From positions 1 through 14,394 of the forward strand of contig JAAZPN010000233.1 of assembly GCA_012797215.1 (NCBI GenBank): a DNA stretch of 14,394 nucleotides, read 5' to 3'. Both the position numbers and the translations under genes were made by a program. Below the pieces are notes generated by a model. The model searched no databases. It was given only the letters and a program-made list of their open reading frames with translations, and was not told where the DNA came from. This document shows, piece by piece, positions 6,691-14,071 of the stretch (position 1 is the stretch's first letter; each line of letters starts with the position of its first letter). Source of the stretch: Chloroflexota bacterium (lineage in GTDB: Bacteria; Chloroflexota; Anaerolineae; Anaerolineales; Anaerolineaceae).

Positions 6691-7487
6691 CGGATTTCCC
6701 GAATTTTCCTGTTCTTGATTTTGATCCTGACAGCGAGGCGGTTATCTCCCCACCCAAAAAGGATATTCCGGGGGGCTTTCCTGACCGCGCTGTGATTTGT
6801 TTCTTCAGGGAAGTGATTGAAAAAGTAGCCATGGAACATGGGGCTAAAAAGATTTCCAGCGTGTCTTCAGAGGGCGGCGAACATCCAATTTATGAAATTG
6901 AGCACAAAGGCAAGCGTTTGGCTTTCTTCTTTCCCGGCGTGGGAGCGCCTTTGGCTGCTGGACTGATGGAAGAGGTTATCGCGCTGGGGGCAAGCGCTTT
7001 TATTGCCTGCGGCGGCTGCGGAGTATTGGATAGGTCCATCGCGGTTGGGCATCTGTTGGTACCGACCGCAGCAATCCGCGGTGAGGGTACTTCCTACCAT
7101 TACATGCCGCCTTCCAAGGAAGTGTTGGCGGACGCGGACGCGCTGCAGGCGATTGAATCAACGCTTAACGCGCGAGGAGTGGCATACCGATTGACCAAGA
7201 CCTGGACCACGGATGCCTTTTACCGCGAGACACCGGCTAAAGTGCGCAAGTATCGGGCGGAGGGCTGCCTGGCTGTGGAAATGGAAGCTGCTGCTTTTAT
7301 GGCTGTTGCCCGCTTCCGAGGGGTGCGCTTTGGCATGATTCTGTATGGCGGCGACCTCGTCCAGGTGGAAGGTTGGGACCACCGCGACTGGCACGACCGT
7401 ACTGAGATTCGCGAACAACTATTTTGGCTGGCAGCCGATGCCTGCCTTGAACAAAAAACCCAGTTGACCGGAGAAGACCATGCCTGA
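6687..7487 (+). CDS. Nucleoside phosphorylase-like protein (PNP/UDP family)
   Basis: Members of this superfamily cleave the N-glycosidic bond of nucleosides, with phosphate (phosphorylases) or water (nucleosidases). The 266-residue product has a family core. FPGVGAP (82-88) fits the glycine-rich loop, ACGGCGVL (107-114) the next strand-turn, VGHLLVPTAAIRGEG (120-134) the usual hinge, and AVEMEAAA (196-203) the ribose-binding EME signature. YGGD (220-223) follows where a catalytic Asp is expected. The GDPxR phosphate-binding motif of uridine phosphorylases is not seen; that region reads RAVICFFREV (34-43). The arginine usual before the core G-rich strand also appears absent. It may therefore be a hydrolase or have unusual substrates. 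GGAGG lies 7 bases before the ATG. Overlaps of 4 and 8 bases with its neighbours indicate coupled translation. Confidence 0.85.
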   Translation: MTDFPNFPVLDFDPDSEAVISPPKKDIPGGFPDRAVICFFREVIEKVAMEHGAKKISSVSSEGGEHPIYEIEHKGKRLAFFFPGVGAPLAAGLMEEVIALGASAFIACGGCGVLDRSIAVGHLLVPTAAIRGEGTSYHYMPPSKEVLADADALQAIESTLNARGVAYRLTKTWTTDAFYRETPAKVRKYRAEGCLAVEMEAAAFMAVARFRGVRFGMILYGGDLVQVEGWDHRDWHDRTEIREQLFWLAADACLEQKTQLTGEDHA

Positions 7488-8766
7488 TTACAGCGATATC
7501 ATCCTTCCCAAACTACTCTCCTGGAAAAGTCTGTTGCTCGAAGATGCGGAACAGATTGTGCTTCCTGATATCGATGGGCATTCCCTCAGTAATATCCCCG
7601 GTACGGTAAGCAAATTGCTGGGCGGACCCGACCTCAGCACGCCAGCGCTTAGCGAAGCGATTCTGGAGAAGATAGATGGGCATTACCGCAACGTAATTGT
7701 CCTATTGGTGGACGCCTTGGGATTTGATCATTTTCAACGGATGATGACTGCGGGAAAAGCGGAGTTTTGGCGCGATAATTTGGACCGAGCCAGCCTGTTT
7801 CCCCTCACAAGCATTTGCCCCAGCACTACCGCCACCGCGCTTACGACCATGTGGACTGGCGCGGAACCCGTGGAACACGGCTATATTGGATATGAAATGT
7901 GGCTCAAACGCTACGGCATGGTTATCAATACAATTTTACACATGCCGGCTTCCTATTTTGGAGATAACGGCAGCTTGGCTAAGGCTGGTTTCATTCCTGA
8001 AAGTTTTCTTGGCATCAACCCGTTGGGCGCGCGCTTTGCCGCAATGGGAATTGAAAGCCACGCATTTCTTCCATATACGATCGCTGGTTCAGGACTCTCG
8101 CGCATGCATCTGGACCAAACCAGCGTGCATGGTTACGTCGCTGAGAGTGACATGTGGGCGAACCTGCGCGATATCCTCAACACCCCCGCGCGCAGGCCGC
8201 GTTTTCTGTACGTTTATTGGAGCACACTGGATACACTTATCCACCGCTATGGGCCCAACGACGAACGCGTGGATAATCAGTTCTCTGAACTCAGCCGGTC
8301 ATTGGCAACAAATTTGTTGAACGGCCTTGATACAAGCATCGCGGAAAAGACACTGCTGCTGCTCACCGCGGACCACGGCGCCATAGAAACGCCGGTTTAC
8401 GATCAGTACAATCTGCGCGACCATCCGGAATTGCGAGGCATGCTGCGCCTGCCGCCCACCTGTGAAACAAGACTGCCATTCCTTTTCTTGAAACCAGGCA
8501 CGGAAGCTGGCGTGCGGGAGTATTTTGCGAACGCGTGGCCAGGTAAGTTCACGCTCATTACCATGGAAGAAGCGCTTTCCATGCGTTTGTTTGGCCGCGG
8601 CGCGGAGAATCCGGAACTGCGCGATCGTTTGGGTGACCTGCTGGGTATTCCGCATGATGACGCCTATTTGTGGTGGCCAGAAAAGCCTAACGTGATGCAA
8701 GGTCGGCACGGCGGGTTGCATCGTTTGGAAATGCTTGTACCGCTTTACGCGCTGCCGCTGGCTTGA
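7480..8766 (+). CDS. Alkaline phosphatase superfamily phosphodiesterase/nucleotide pyrophosphatase
   Basis: This is a two-metal hydrolase of the type I phosphodiesterase/nucleotide pyrophosphatase group, expected to cleave phosphodiester or phosphoanhydride bonds. The 428 residues carry the ordered metal ligands: Asp78 (LLVDALG), a threonine nucleophile at 116 or 117 (PSTTATAL), Asp251 and His255 (STLDTLIH), Asp298 and His299 (TADHG) and His410 (GRHGG). MWTGAEPVEHGYIGYE (124-139) is the region after the nucleophile that is conserved in this group. I see no signal peptide or membrane segment, so it is probably cytoplasmic, unlike secreted alkaline phosphatases. GGAG precedes the ATG by 6 bases and the start overlaps the previous gene by 8 bases. 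The substrate is unknown; nucleotide-type substrates are suggested only by the neighbouring phosphorylase-like gene. It converges on the metallophosphoesterase gene with 7 bases between stops. Confidence 0.9.
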   Translation: MPDYSDIILPKLLSWKSLLLEDAEQIVLPDIDGHSLSNIPGTVSKLLGGPDLSTPALSEAILEKIDGHYRNVIVLLVDALGFDHFQRMMTAGKAEFWRDNLDRASLFPLTSICPSTTATALTTMWTGAEPVEHGYIGYEMWLKRYGMVINTILHMPASYFGDNGSLAKAGFIPESFLGINPLGARFAAMGIESHAFLPYTIAGSGLSRMHLDQTSVHGYVAESDMWANLRDILNTPARRPRFLYVYWSTLDTLIHRYGPNDERVDNQFSELSRSLATNLLNGLDTSIAEKTLLLLTADHGAIETPVYDQYNLRDHPELRGMLRLPPTCETRLPFLFLKPGTEAGVREYFANAWPGKFTLITMEEALSMRLFGRGAENPELRDRLGDLLGIPHDDAYLWWPEKPNVMQGRHGGLHRLEMLVPLYALPLA

Positions 8767-8773
8767 GTTTGTT

Positions 8774-9421
8774 TTACCAATCCTGGGGTAAGGGCCAACT
8801 TATTTCGCGATACCCATAAGCATTAACCACCAGGGTTTTCGCGAAGCAGGTTTTCCAGGGTTTTATGGGGGAGTAGAGGTGGATATGCCCGTGCAGATGC
8901 AAGCGGGGCTTAAACACCTTAATCAGCCAGCGAAAAGCCTTGATTCCGCGGTGCGGAAGGTCGGTATCATCCTGAATCTTCTCAGGCGCGCTGTGCGTGA
9001 CGAAAATATCCAGATAGCGCCCTCGCCGCAGCTTGTTCCAAAGCAGTCCTGGGATTAACCCCAACACCATCCACCACATGCGAGCCTGCGAGTATTGATG
9101 CGGCTTATGGCTATAACGCAGGGAGCCTTCGATTCCGGCCAGGATTAAATCCAGCGTACTGTCGTACACAACTTTTCGGTGCAGGTTCACCGCGCCCCAG
9201 GGTTCCTCACGCGTGCCGCCATCAGCTTGCTGCACTTCGGTGACGTGATTTCCGTGCACGTAGTATAGCGGTATATCCAGCGTGGTCAGTACGTATTCGA
9301 GGTAGTAATAGGGAAGGTCGCCGCAGCTGATTGCCAGATCCACGTCCGGAAAGCGCTCCCTAATACGGGCGCTGTAGACTGCCGGGAGCTCTACATCACT
9401 AAGGGCAAGGATCTTGGTCAT
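8774..9421 (-). CDS. Calcineurin-like metallophosphoesterase
   Basis: This is a two-metal phosphoesterase of the calcineurin/YfcE-like fold. In 215 residues it shows the ordered signatures: DVE at 9-11 (family norm DxH), GD at 34-35, GNH at 57-59, THSAP at 142-146 and GHIH at 178-181. The first block is off-consensus, since the usual metal-binding histidine after the first aspartate is Glu11; a carboxylate could still bind metal. The hydrophobic stretch WWMVLGLIPGLLW (116-128) may be a membrane-contacting or substrate-pocket helix; it looks too short and isolated for a membrane anchor. It is the last gene of the minus-strand operon, 9 bases after acpS. The substrate cannot be told from sequence. 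Confidence 0.87.
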   Translation of the reverse strand: MTKILALSDVELPAVYSARIRERFPDVDLAISCGDLPYYYLEYVLTTLDIPLYYVHGNHVTEVQQADGGTREEPWGAVNLHRKVVYDSTLDLILAGIEGSLRYSHKPHQYSQARMWWMVLGLIPGLLWNKLRRGRYLDIFVTHSAPEKIQDDTDLPHRGIKAFRWLIKVFKPRLHLHGHIHLYSPIKPWKTCFAKTLVVNAYGYREISWPLPQDW

Positions 9422-9430
9422 CGGCGGAAA

Positions 9431-9793
9431 CTATCCCTGGGCGACGACGAACGCCAGGGCTAATCCACCGTCGTGGGTTATTGAGACCGCCCATTCGTGC
9501 AAGCCGCGCGAAAGCGCAACACGCAGCGCTTCGCCATGTAAGCGCAGCTCGGGTTCCCCGGTTTGCGCGTGGATTACTTCGAAATCCTGCCATCTTACTT
9601 TGCCGATGCCTGTTCCCAGCGCTTTGGAGGCGGCTTCCTTGGCCGCAAAGACCCCCGCCAAAGCCTCGCTATCGTCGCCAAGCTGGGTGAGTTCAAGGAC
9701 GGTGAACACGCGCTGGATAAAGCGCGCGCGTATGGCGGGTTGAATCACTTCCAGACGCTGAATCTCAACGACATCCACGCCGCATTTAATCAT
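9431..9793 (-). CDS. acpS: Holo-[acyl-carrier-protein] synthase AcpS
   Basis: AcpS moves the 4'-phosphopantetheine arm of coenzyme A onto a serine of apo-ACP, which fatty acid synthesis requires. The 120-residue length is typical. GVDVVEI (5-11) contains the magnesium-binding Asp7, and FAAKEAASKALGTGI (49-63) contains the second ligand Glu53 and the CoA-binding signature. The C-terminal AVSITHDGGLALAFVV fits the final strands. The ATG at 9793 has AGGAG 9 bases upstream (9803-9807). The gene overlaps the end of the non-catalytic M16 gene by 8 bases. AcpS is the one essential-type enzyme of this operon and has no obvious functional tie to its peptidase neighbours. Confidence 0.96.
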   Translation of the reverse strand: MIKCGVDVVEIQRLEVIQPAIRARFIQRVFTVLELTQLGDDSEALAGVFAAKEAASKALGTGIGKVRWQDFEVIHAQTGEPELRLHGEALRVALSRGLHEWAVSITHDGGLALAFVVAQG

Positions 9794-11078
9794 CTAACGC
9801 AACTCCTGCCGAGGCAATGACCATGTTTTCCAGCTGCCAATAGGTTTGCGCCGCGCGTAGAATATCTTCGCGGGTAACCGCAGTCAACCGTGCGGGCAGC
9901 TCGCGGATGTAATCCAGGCTGTACTGATATCGTTCCAGGTTTAAGAGCGCGCTAGCAACACCGGCATTGGATTCCAGCGAAAGCGGCAGCCGGCCAACTA
10001 CCGCGGACCGGACGTCCGCGAGTTCTTCCTCGGTAACCAATTCGCTTGTGAAGCGGGACAATTCTCCACGAATGAGTTCTATCGCCTTTTCCAGGTTTTT
10101 TGGATTCACTCCGGCGACGATTTGCCAGGTGGTAGGTCCCAGCCCAACACCAAGTTCGGATTGCGCGTAGTAAGCAAGGCCGGCTTTCTCCCGCACGGAT
10201 TCCCCAATGCGTCCCATCATGCCAAACTGACCAAGGATTTCGTTACCCAATTGCGCGGGCAGGTAATCCGGTCCGGTGGTTTTGGGAGCAAAGGTGCCCA
10301 TGACCAAATCGGTCTGGCTTTTCTCTGCCAGCATAATGTGCTCGCGGGTAATGCCCCTCAGCGGTTCAACGGGGGGTAATTCTGGCTGCGGCTGCTGATT
10401 AATATTCTTCCAGGCGCCTAAGGTCTCATTAAAGGCATCCAGCGCTTCTTGAGGTTGAATTCCGCCGGAAATCGCCACAACCAAACCGGCTGGTCCCAGG
10501 TAGCGCTGATGGAAAGCTGCCAAGTCCTCCCGCGTAATCAATTGCAGGGTTTGGGGAAACCCAAGGTCGGGTATCGCGTACGGGTGTTCTCGATAAATAG
10601 CGCGGTCAAACGCCTGGTCTGCCATGGCGGCTGTATCCTGCGCTTGAATCGCCAACACTGTGAGAAGCTGCGTCTTAATCCGTTGGAATTGTTTGGCAGG
10701 GAAGCTCGGTTCAGAGAATACCTCCCTGATGATTTTCAGGAAATGGGATAAGTCTTCCCGCAGGCACTGCCCAGCAAAAGATGTTGCCAATCCACCAGCG
10801 CCAATGCTGAGCGAGGCTCCCATTGATTCAATTTCATCATGGAGTTCGCGGAAAGCATGCCTGCTAGTGCCGGCCATCAGCATGCTGGTCATAAAATTGG
10901 CCAGGCCGTACTTCTCAGGGGCTTCAGCGGCAGAACCCGGCGGCAAATATCCCCGGATGGCAACGGCAGGGCTGCTGTTATTTGGTCGGGTGAGCATAAC
11001 CGAGCCATTCGCAAATTCTTGTCGGGTGATATCATCTGAGCCCGGGAGAGTGGCGTTGGAGAAGAGCAGGGCAGTCAT
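9786..11078 (-). CDS. M16B peptidase-like protein, non-catalytic subunit
   Basis: This is an M16 (pitrilysin/mitochondrial processing peptidase) fold protein of 430 residues without the zinc site. Where the catalytic partner has HWVEH, this protein reads NFMTS (61-65, in GLANFMTSMLMAGT). It keeps the C-terminal-half Arg/Tyr pair in ESVREKAGLAYY (Arg296, Tyr303/304), which in paired M16B enzymes helps bind substrate in the partner's active site. The ATG at 11078 is preferred over in-frame starts up to 11183, which would run deep into the upstream gene. It lies one base after the upstream stop, with AGGAG 7 bases away. Adjacency and complementary residues support a heterodimer with the product of 11080-12366. 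No signal peptide is seen, so it is probably cytoplasmic. Confidence 0.92.
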   Translation of the reverse strand: MTALLFSNATLPGSDDITRQEFANGSVMLTRPNNSSPAVAIRGYLPPGSAAEAPEKYGLANFMTSMLMAGTSRHAFRELHDEIESMGASLSIGAGGLATSFAGQCLREDLSHFLKIIREVFSEPSFPAKQFQRIKTQLLTVLAIQAQDTAAMADQAFDRAIYREHPYAIPDLGFPQTLQLITREDLAAFHQRYLGPAGLVVAISGGIQPQEALDAFNETLGAWKNINQQPQPELPPVEPLRGITREHIMLAEKSQTDLVMGTFAPKTTGPDYLPAQLGNEILGQFGMMGRIGESVREKAGLAYYAQSELGVGLGPTTWQIVAGVNPKNLEKAIELIRGELSRFTSELVTEEELADVRSAVVGRLPLSLESNAGVASALLNLERYQYSLDYIRELPARLTAVTREDILRAAQTYWQLENMVIASAGVALDD

Positions 11079-11079
11079 C

Positions 11080-12366
11080 TTAAAGCTCCTTTCCATTCGG
11101 AGTGTAAACCCCGACCACGCGCGCGTCCGGACGCAAGTATTTTCGGGCAGTATCTGCGACCATTTCGGGTGTGACCGCGGCAAGGCGCTCTACATAGCTG
11201 GTGAACCAGGAATAATCGGCAAAGCTGTTGGCGTAGCCCATCCAGAAGCCGTGGTTGGTGATATTGTCGCTGCTGTACGCGAACAGGGCTTTGGCTTGCT
11301 TTACAGCGCGGTCAATTTCCGCCTGCGCAACGGGCTTGGACTGGATCTTTTCTATCTCGTTATCCAGCGCGGAAAGCAGCTTGCAGACGCTGCGGGCAGG
11401 GTGTTTAGTAAGGTTGATCGTGAAGGTGCCGGGGTCGGTGCTGGCGTTCAGGCTGCCATTCACGCTCACCGCCAGTTCTTTTTCCACCAGAGCGAGGTAC
11501 AGGCGGCTGGTACGGTTGCTGATTCCGCCGCCGCCAAACATATTCAGGCTGGAAGGTCCGGTCAGCAGACTCTCCAAAATGGTGAAGGCAAAAAAATCCT
11601 CAGAGTTTCCTTTGGGCGCGCGCCAGGCAATTTCGACGAATGTCGCGTCTCCGGGACCGCGCAGGTCCACCCGTTCGAACGTTGGCGGCTCTTCTTCCGG
11701 AGCGGGGATGTTTTTATGAATCGGCTGGGATTGGATATTTCCGAAATACCGCTGGGTGAGCGAAAGCGCTTGCTGCGGATCGATATCGCCAACCAGGCAC
11801 AGCAGCGCGTTGGCGGGTTGGTAGTAATTGCGATAATGCCCAAAGAGGTCGTCTCTTGTGAGCGCCAGGAGGTCTTCTTTAGCGCCGATCACCTCGTTGC
11901 GGTAGGGATGTTCCCGGAAGGCGCGCAGTTGCACTGCCTGGTTCAATAAAAAGAGCGGGTCATTTTCCAGACCTTCGCGTTCCGAAAGGATGACTGTCCT
12001 TTCGGTTTCCACTTCATCGGGATCGAATAAACTGCCGCGCATGCGGTCAGCTTCCAGCGCCAGGGCGGTTTCCAACGCGCTGGCAGGCAAAGTCTCAAAG
12101 TAAGTGGTCCAATCCGCGCTGGTGAAGGCATTCCAATGCCCGCCCAGCCGCGCGATGGCGTGGTCCATCCAGGAAGCACTGCGCTGGGAGGTACCCTTGA
12201 ACTGCATGTGCTCCACCCAATGGCTGAGCCCGGTTTTTCCGGGAACTTCGTTGCGGGAGCCAATGCCGTACCAGACCCAGCAGCTGACAATAGGAGCAGT
12301 GTGAATCTCCCGAATTAGCAGCGTCAGGCCGTTTTCGAGCGTAAATGTGATGAGTTTTTCATTCAT
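11080..12366 (-). CDS. M16B zinc peptidase, catalytic subunit
   Basis: This is an inverzincin-type metallopeptidase of 428 residues. The zinc site is complete: HWVEH at 49-53 supplies two histidines and the catalytic Glu52, and Glu129 in ILSERE lies 76 residues after His53, the usual spacing. The C-terminal half carries NRTSRLYLALVEKELA, typical of active M16B subunits. Such enzymes cut peptides or unfolded segments inside a closed chamber formed with a partner, here the adjacent non-catalytic protein. No signal peptide is seen. The ATG at 12366 gives a normal N-terminus, but no Shine-Dalgarno sequence is visible upstream, unlike most genes in this window. It lies 42 bases after the membrane-protein gene. 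Confidence 0.95.
   Translation of the reverse strand: MNEKLITFTLENGLTLLIREIHTAPIVSCWVWYGIGSRNEVPGKTGLSHWVEHMQFKGTSQRSASWMDHAIARLGGHWNAFTSADWTTYFETLPASALETALALEADRMRGSLFDPDEVETERTVILSEREGLENDPLFLLNQAVQLRAFREHPYRNEVIGAKEDLLALTRDDLFGHYRNYYQPANALLCLVGDIDPQQALSLTQRYFGNIQSQPIHKNIPAPEEEPPTFERVDLRGPGDATFVEIAWRAPKGNSEDFFAFTILESLLTGPSSLNMFGGGGISNRTSRLYLALVEKELAVSVNGSLNASTDPGTFTINLTKHPARSVCKLLSALDNEIEKIQSKPVAQAEIDRAVKQAKALFAYSSDNITNHGFWMGYANSFADYSWFTSYVERLAAVTPEMVADTARKYLRPDARVVGVYTPNGKEL
11086..11090 (-). promoter_or_regulatory. Ribosome binding site deciding the non-catalytic M16 start
   Basis: On the minus strand AGGAG lies 7 bases before the ATG at 11078, inside the end of the upstream M16 gene. 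It supports that ATG over the longer in-frame extension. Confidence 0.8.
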
Positions 12367-12408
12367 TTTTGAATGGAGGTGGGAGCGAGAATTTTTGAGT
12401 GGAAGGGT

Positions 12409-12891
12409 TCACTGCTGCGGGCGCCTGTAGGGCAGCAGCATGAGAAAGCCAATTCCAATGATGGCCATGCCGATAATCAAACCCTGGGATTGCAGTTTGC
12501 CCAGAAACACGTTAGGCATGGGGTTGGTGCCGAAGCCGAACGCGTCCGCCAGGGCGGTAAAAAAACAAATCACGTAACCGGTAGCAATCGTGCGCGTGCC
12601 GAAATCAGCCAAGAGGGACTTGGTGTTCTTCCCCCACAGGGAAAGCAGCGCGAGCGAGCCGCCCCAGGTAAGCACGCCGAGACCCAAGAGGATGACGATT
12701 ATTTGCACAAACCCGATCGAAACGCCGCGGTTAAGCCCAAAGACTTCCGGTTTTGCGCCGATGATAAAAATAATAAAGCCGATAATTAACAGCGTTAACC
12801 CAAAGCGTCCGCGAAACCTGGAGTAGCCGTTTTTTTGACCGTTTGTTTTCAGAGAGCTTTCAGTGCTGTTTGGAGGGCAGTTTTGTTCCAA
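12409..12891 (-). CDS. Small four-helix membrane protein of unknown function
   Basis: I do not recognise a family. The 160-residue product has a polar, basic N-terminus (1-28) and four hydrophobic segments at about 29-45, 59-86, 99-118 and 137-154, ending in a basic tail (RRPQQ). The start is uncertain. A TTG at 12891 is the only usable codon: an in-frame stop lies six codons upstream (12907-12909), and the first internal Met comes only near residue 125. A weak AAAGG stands 11 bases upstream. The gene follows the dipeptidase after 25 bases and precedes the M16 pair, so it probably belongs to the same operon and could provide a membrane site for it. That role is inference. Confidence 0.72.
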   Translation of the reverse strand: MEQNCPPNSTESSLKTNGQKNGYSRFRGRFGLTLLIIGFIIFIIGAKPEVFGLNRGVSIGFVQIIVILLGLGVLTWGGSLALLSLWGKNTKSLLADFGTRTIATGYVICFFTALADAFGFGTNPMPNVFLGKLQSQGLIIGMAIIGIGFLMLLPYRRPQQ

Positions 12892-12916
12892 TTGCGATGG
12901 CGCCTTTCATCGAATA

Positions 12917-14017
12917 TCAGGGTAAAGCAGATTGTAACACACGCAAAAAGTTCCCGTGCGCGATGTTTTCAAGTTGAAGCTCCGTGTAGCCCCTGGAGCT
13001 CAATAAAGGCAATAGGAGGGGAAGGTCCGCGATGGAGTCCAATTCTATGGGGGAAGATTGCAGCCCAAAGCCCCCGTCAAAATCGGTACCAATCCCCACG
13101 TGGTCGGCATCACCAGCAATCTGGCATAAATAATCAATTTGGTCCGCGACCATACTCAAACTGACCGATTGGCGTCCACCGTTCTGTCTCCAGTCCGCCG
13201 TTAGAAAATTGTTAAAGGGCACCGCGCCAATCACAACGTCGCGCGCGAACATGGCCCGGATGAGCTCATCGCCCAGCAGTCTGTTGCCGCTGTATGCTCT
13301 TACCAGGCGGCTGGCATTAGCATGGCTTGTTATTATTGTCCCCGGGTAACGTTCCAATGCTTCAAAGGAGGCAGCGGCATCCATATGAGAAAGATCCAAA
13401 ATGAAGCCCAGCTCCGCCATTGCGTCCAGGAGTTCTTTTCCTTCATGGGTGAGCGGGCCTGGTTCGCGCGTACCCCCGCTAAAACGGGTGCCAGTCCAGG
13501 CCAGGCCGATGATTCGCAATCCGGCTTCCCACCAACGCGGCAGTTCATCCAGGCTCAGAATGCCCTCCGCGCCTTCCATGAGCGGAATGATACCAACAGG
13601 GCGGTAGCCGCTACCTTCCTCTTTTGGCGGTTTCTCCTCCCAAAGCTTCAAATGCTGTCGTAGTTCCTCTTGGTTCCCAATCATGCGGAACGCGTGCGGC
13701 TTTTCATCGCACAAACGGTGATAACTGCCAAGTTGGTTCCACGAAATCAGATTAGCTTCCCTTGGGGAGCTGTACACCTGTTTGTCCATGGAGTCTGCTA
13801 CTCCTGGACGGGCAGGACTGGAAAAAAGCGTGCCGAAGACCAGCGCGACCTTAGCCTGGTTGTATTCTGGCCAGCCAAGCATGGTGTCACCGGTATATGC
13901 CGGAACGGGTGTGCCCTGTTCCGCCTGACGCGTTTGGTAGGCGGAGCGGGAGTAATCCCGCCTAAAACAGGCCATATTCCAGGCTAAATCTTCGTGGGCG
14001 TCAATAAACCAGTTCAT
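12917..14017 (-). CDS. M19 membrane-dipeptidase family zinc dipeptidase
   Basis: This two-zinc peptidase is related to renal dipeptidase and hydrolyses dipeptides, sometimes D-amino-acid-containing ones. The 366 residues have the ordered ligands: His8 and Asp10 (DAHED), bridging Glu148 (MEGAEG), His211 (LSHMD), His232 (TSHANA) and catalytic-region Asp312 (GTDFDGG). No signal peptide is seen, so it is probably cytoplasmic. The ATG at 14017 gives a standard N-terminus, but no Shine-Dalgarno sequence precedes it. Only 7 bases separate it from the T-run of a hairpin that ends the upstream S1 gene. It is the first gene of the six-gene minus-strand operon. The promoter is not visible and may lie inside or before the hairpin. 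Confidence 0.93.
   Translation of the reverse strand: MNWFIDAHEDLAWNMACFRRDYSRSAYQTRQAEQGTPVPAYTGDTMLGWPEYNQAKVALVFGTLFSSPARPGVADSMDKQVYSSPREANLISWNQLGSYHRLCDEKPHAFRMIGNQEELRQHLKLWEEKPPKEEGSGYRPVGIIPLMEGAEGILSLDELPRWWEAGLRIIGLAWTGTRFSGGTREPGPLTHEGKELLDAMAELGFILDLSHMDAAASFEALERYPGTIITSHANASRLVRAYSGNRLLGDELIRAMFARDVVIGAVPFNNFLTADWRQNGGRQSVSLSMVADQIDYLCQIAGDADHVGIGTDFDGGFGLQSSPIELDSIADLPLLLPLLSSRGYTELQLENIAHGNFLRVLQSALP
12931..12939 (-). promoter_or_regulatory. Possible internal extended -10 promoter
   Basis: On the minus strand TGT-TACAAT (plus 12939 down to 12931) matches an extended -10, with five of six bases in the hexamer. It lies within the 3' end of the dipeptidase gene, 39 bases before the TTG of the membrane-protein gene. 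No -35 is evident. It would allow the lower five genes of the operon, including acpS, to be transcribed apart from the dipeptidase. Confidence 0.3.
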
Positions 14018-14024
14018 AGAAATG

Positions 14025-14058
14025 AAAAAGCGCCGGAATAGGGTTTACTCCGGCGCTT
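14025..14058 (-). terminator. Intrinsic terminator of the S1-domain gene
   Basis: A perfect 10-base stem (14028-14037 with 14049-14058) encloses an 11-base loop. On the minus strand it is followed by TTTTT (14029-14025). It lies 13 bases after the S1 gene's stop and ends 7 bases before the dipeptidase ATG. Confidence 0.88.
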
Positions 14059-14071
14059 AAGGGTCCAATTG

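Noticed and set aside
11079..11183. Upstream extension of the non-catalytic M16 protein to 11183
   Set aside because: It would overlap the catalytic gene by more than 100 bases. The ATG at 11078 has a proper ribosome site and a family-like N-terminus.
10660..11949. A 429-codon plus-strand open frame opposite the two M16 genes
   Set aside because: It lies wholly antisense to two clear peptidase genes, crosses their junction, has no family motif, and its composition is that of a reverse-strand shadow.
12373..12789. A 138-codon plus-strand frame opposite the four-helix membrane protein
   Set aside because: The translation is a charged low-complexity product of antisense codons. The minus-strand reading gives well-formed membrane helices and fits the operon.
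12866..12910. Short ATG-initiated leader peptide overlapping the TTG start of the membrane protein
   Set aside because: An ATG at 12910 opens a 16-codon out-of-frame reading that ends quickly. It has no ribosome site and no sign of function.
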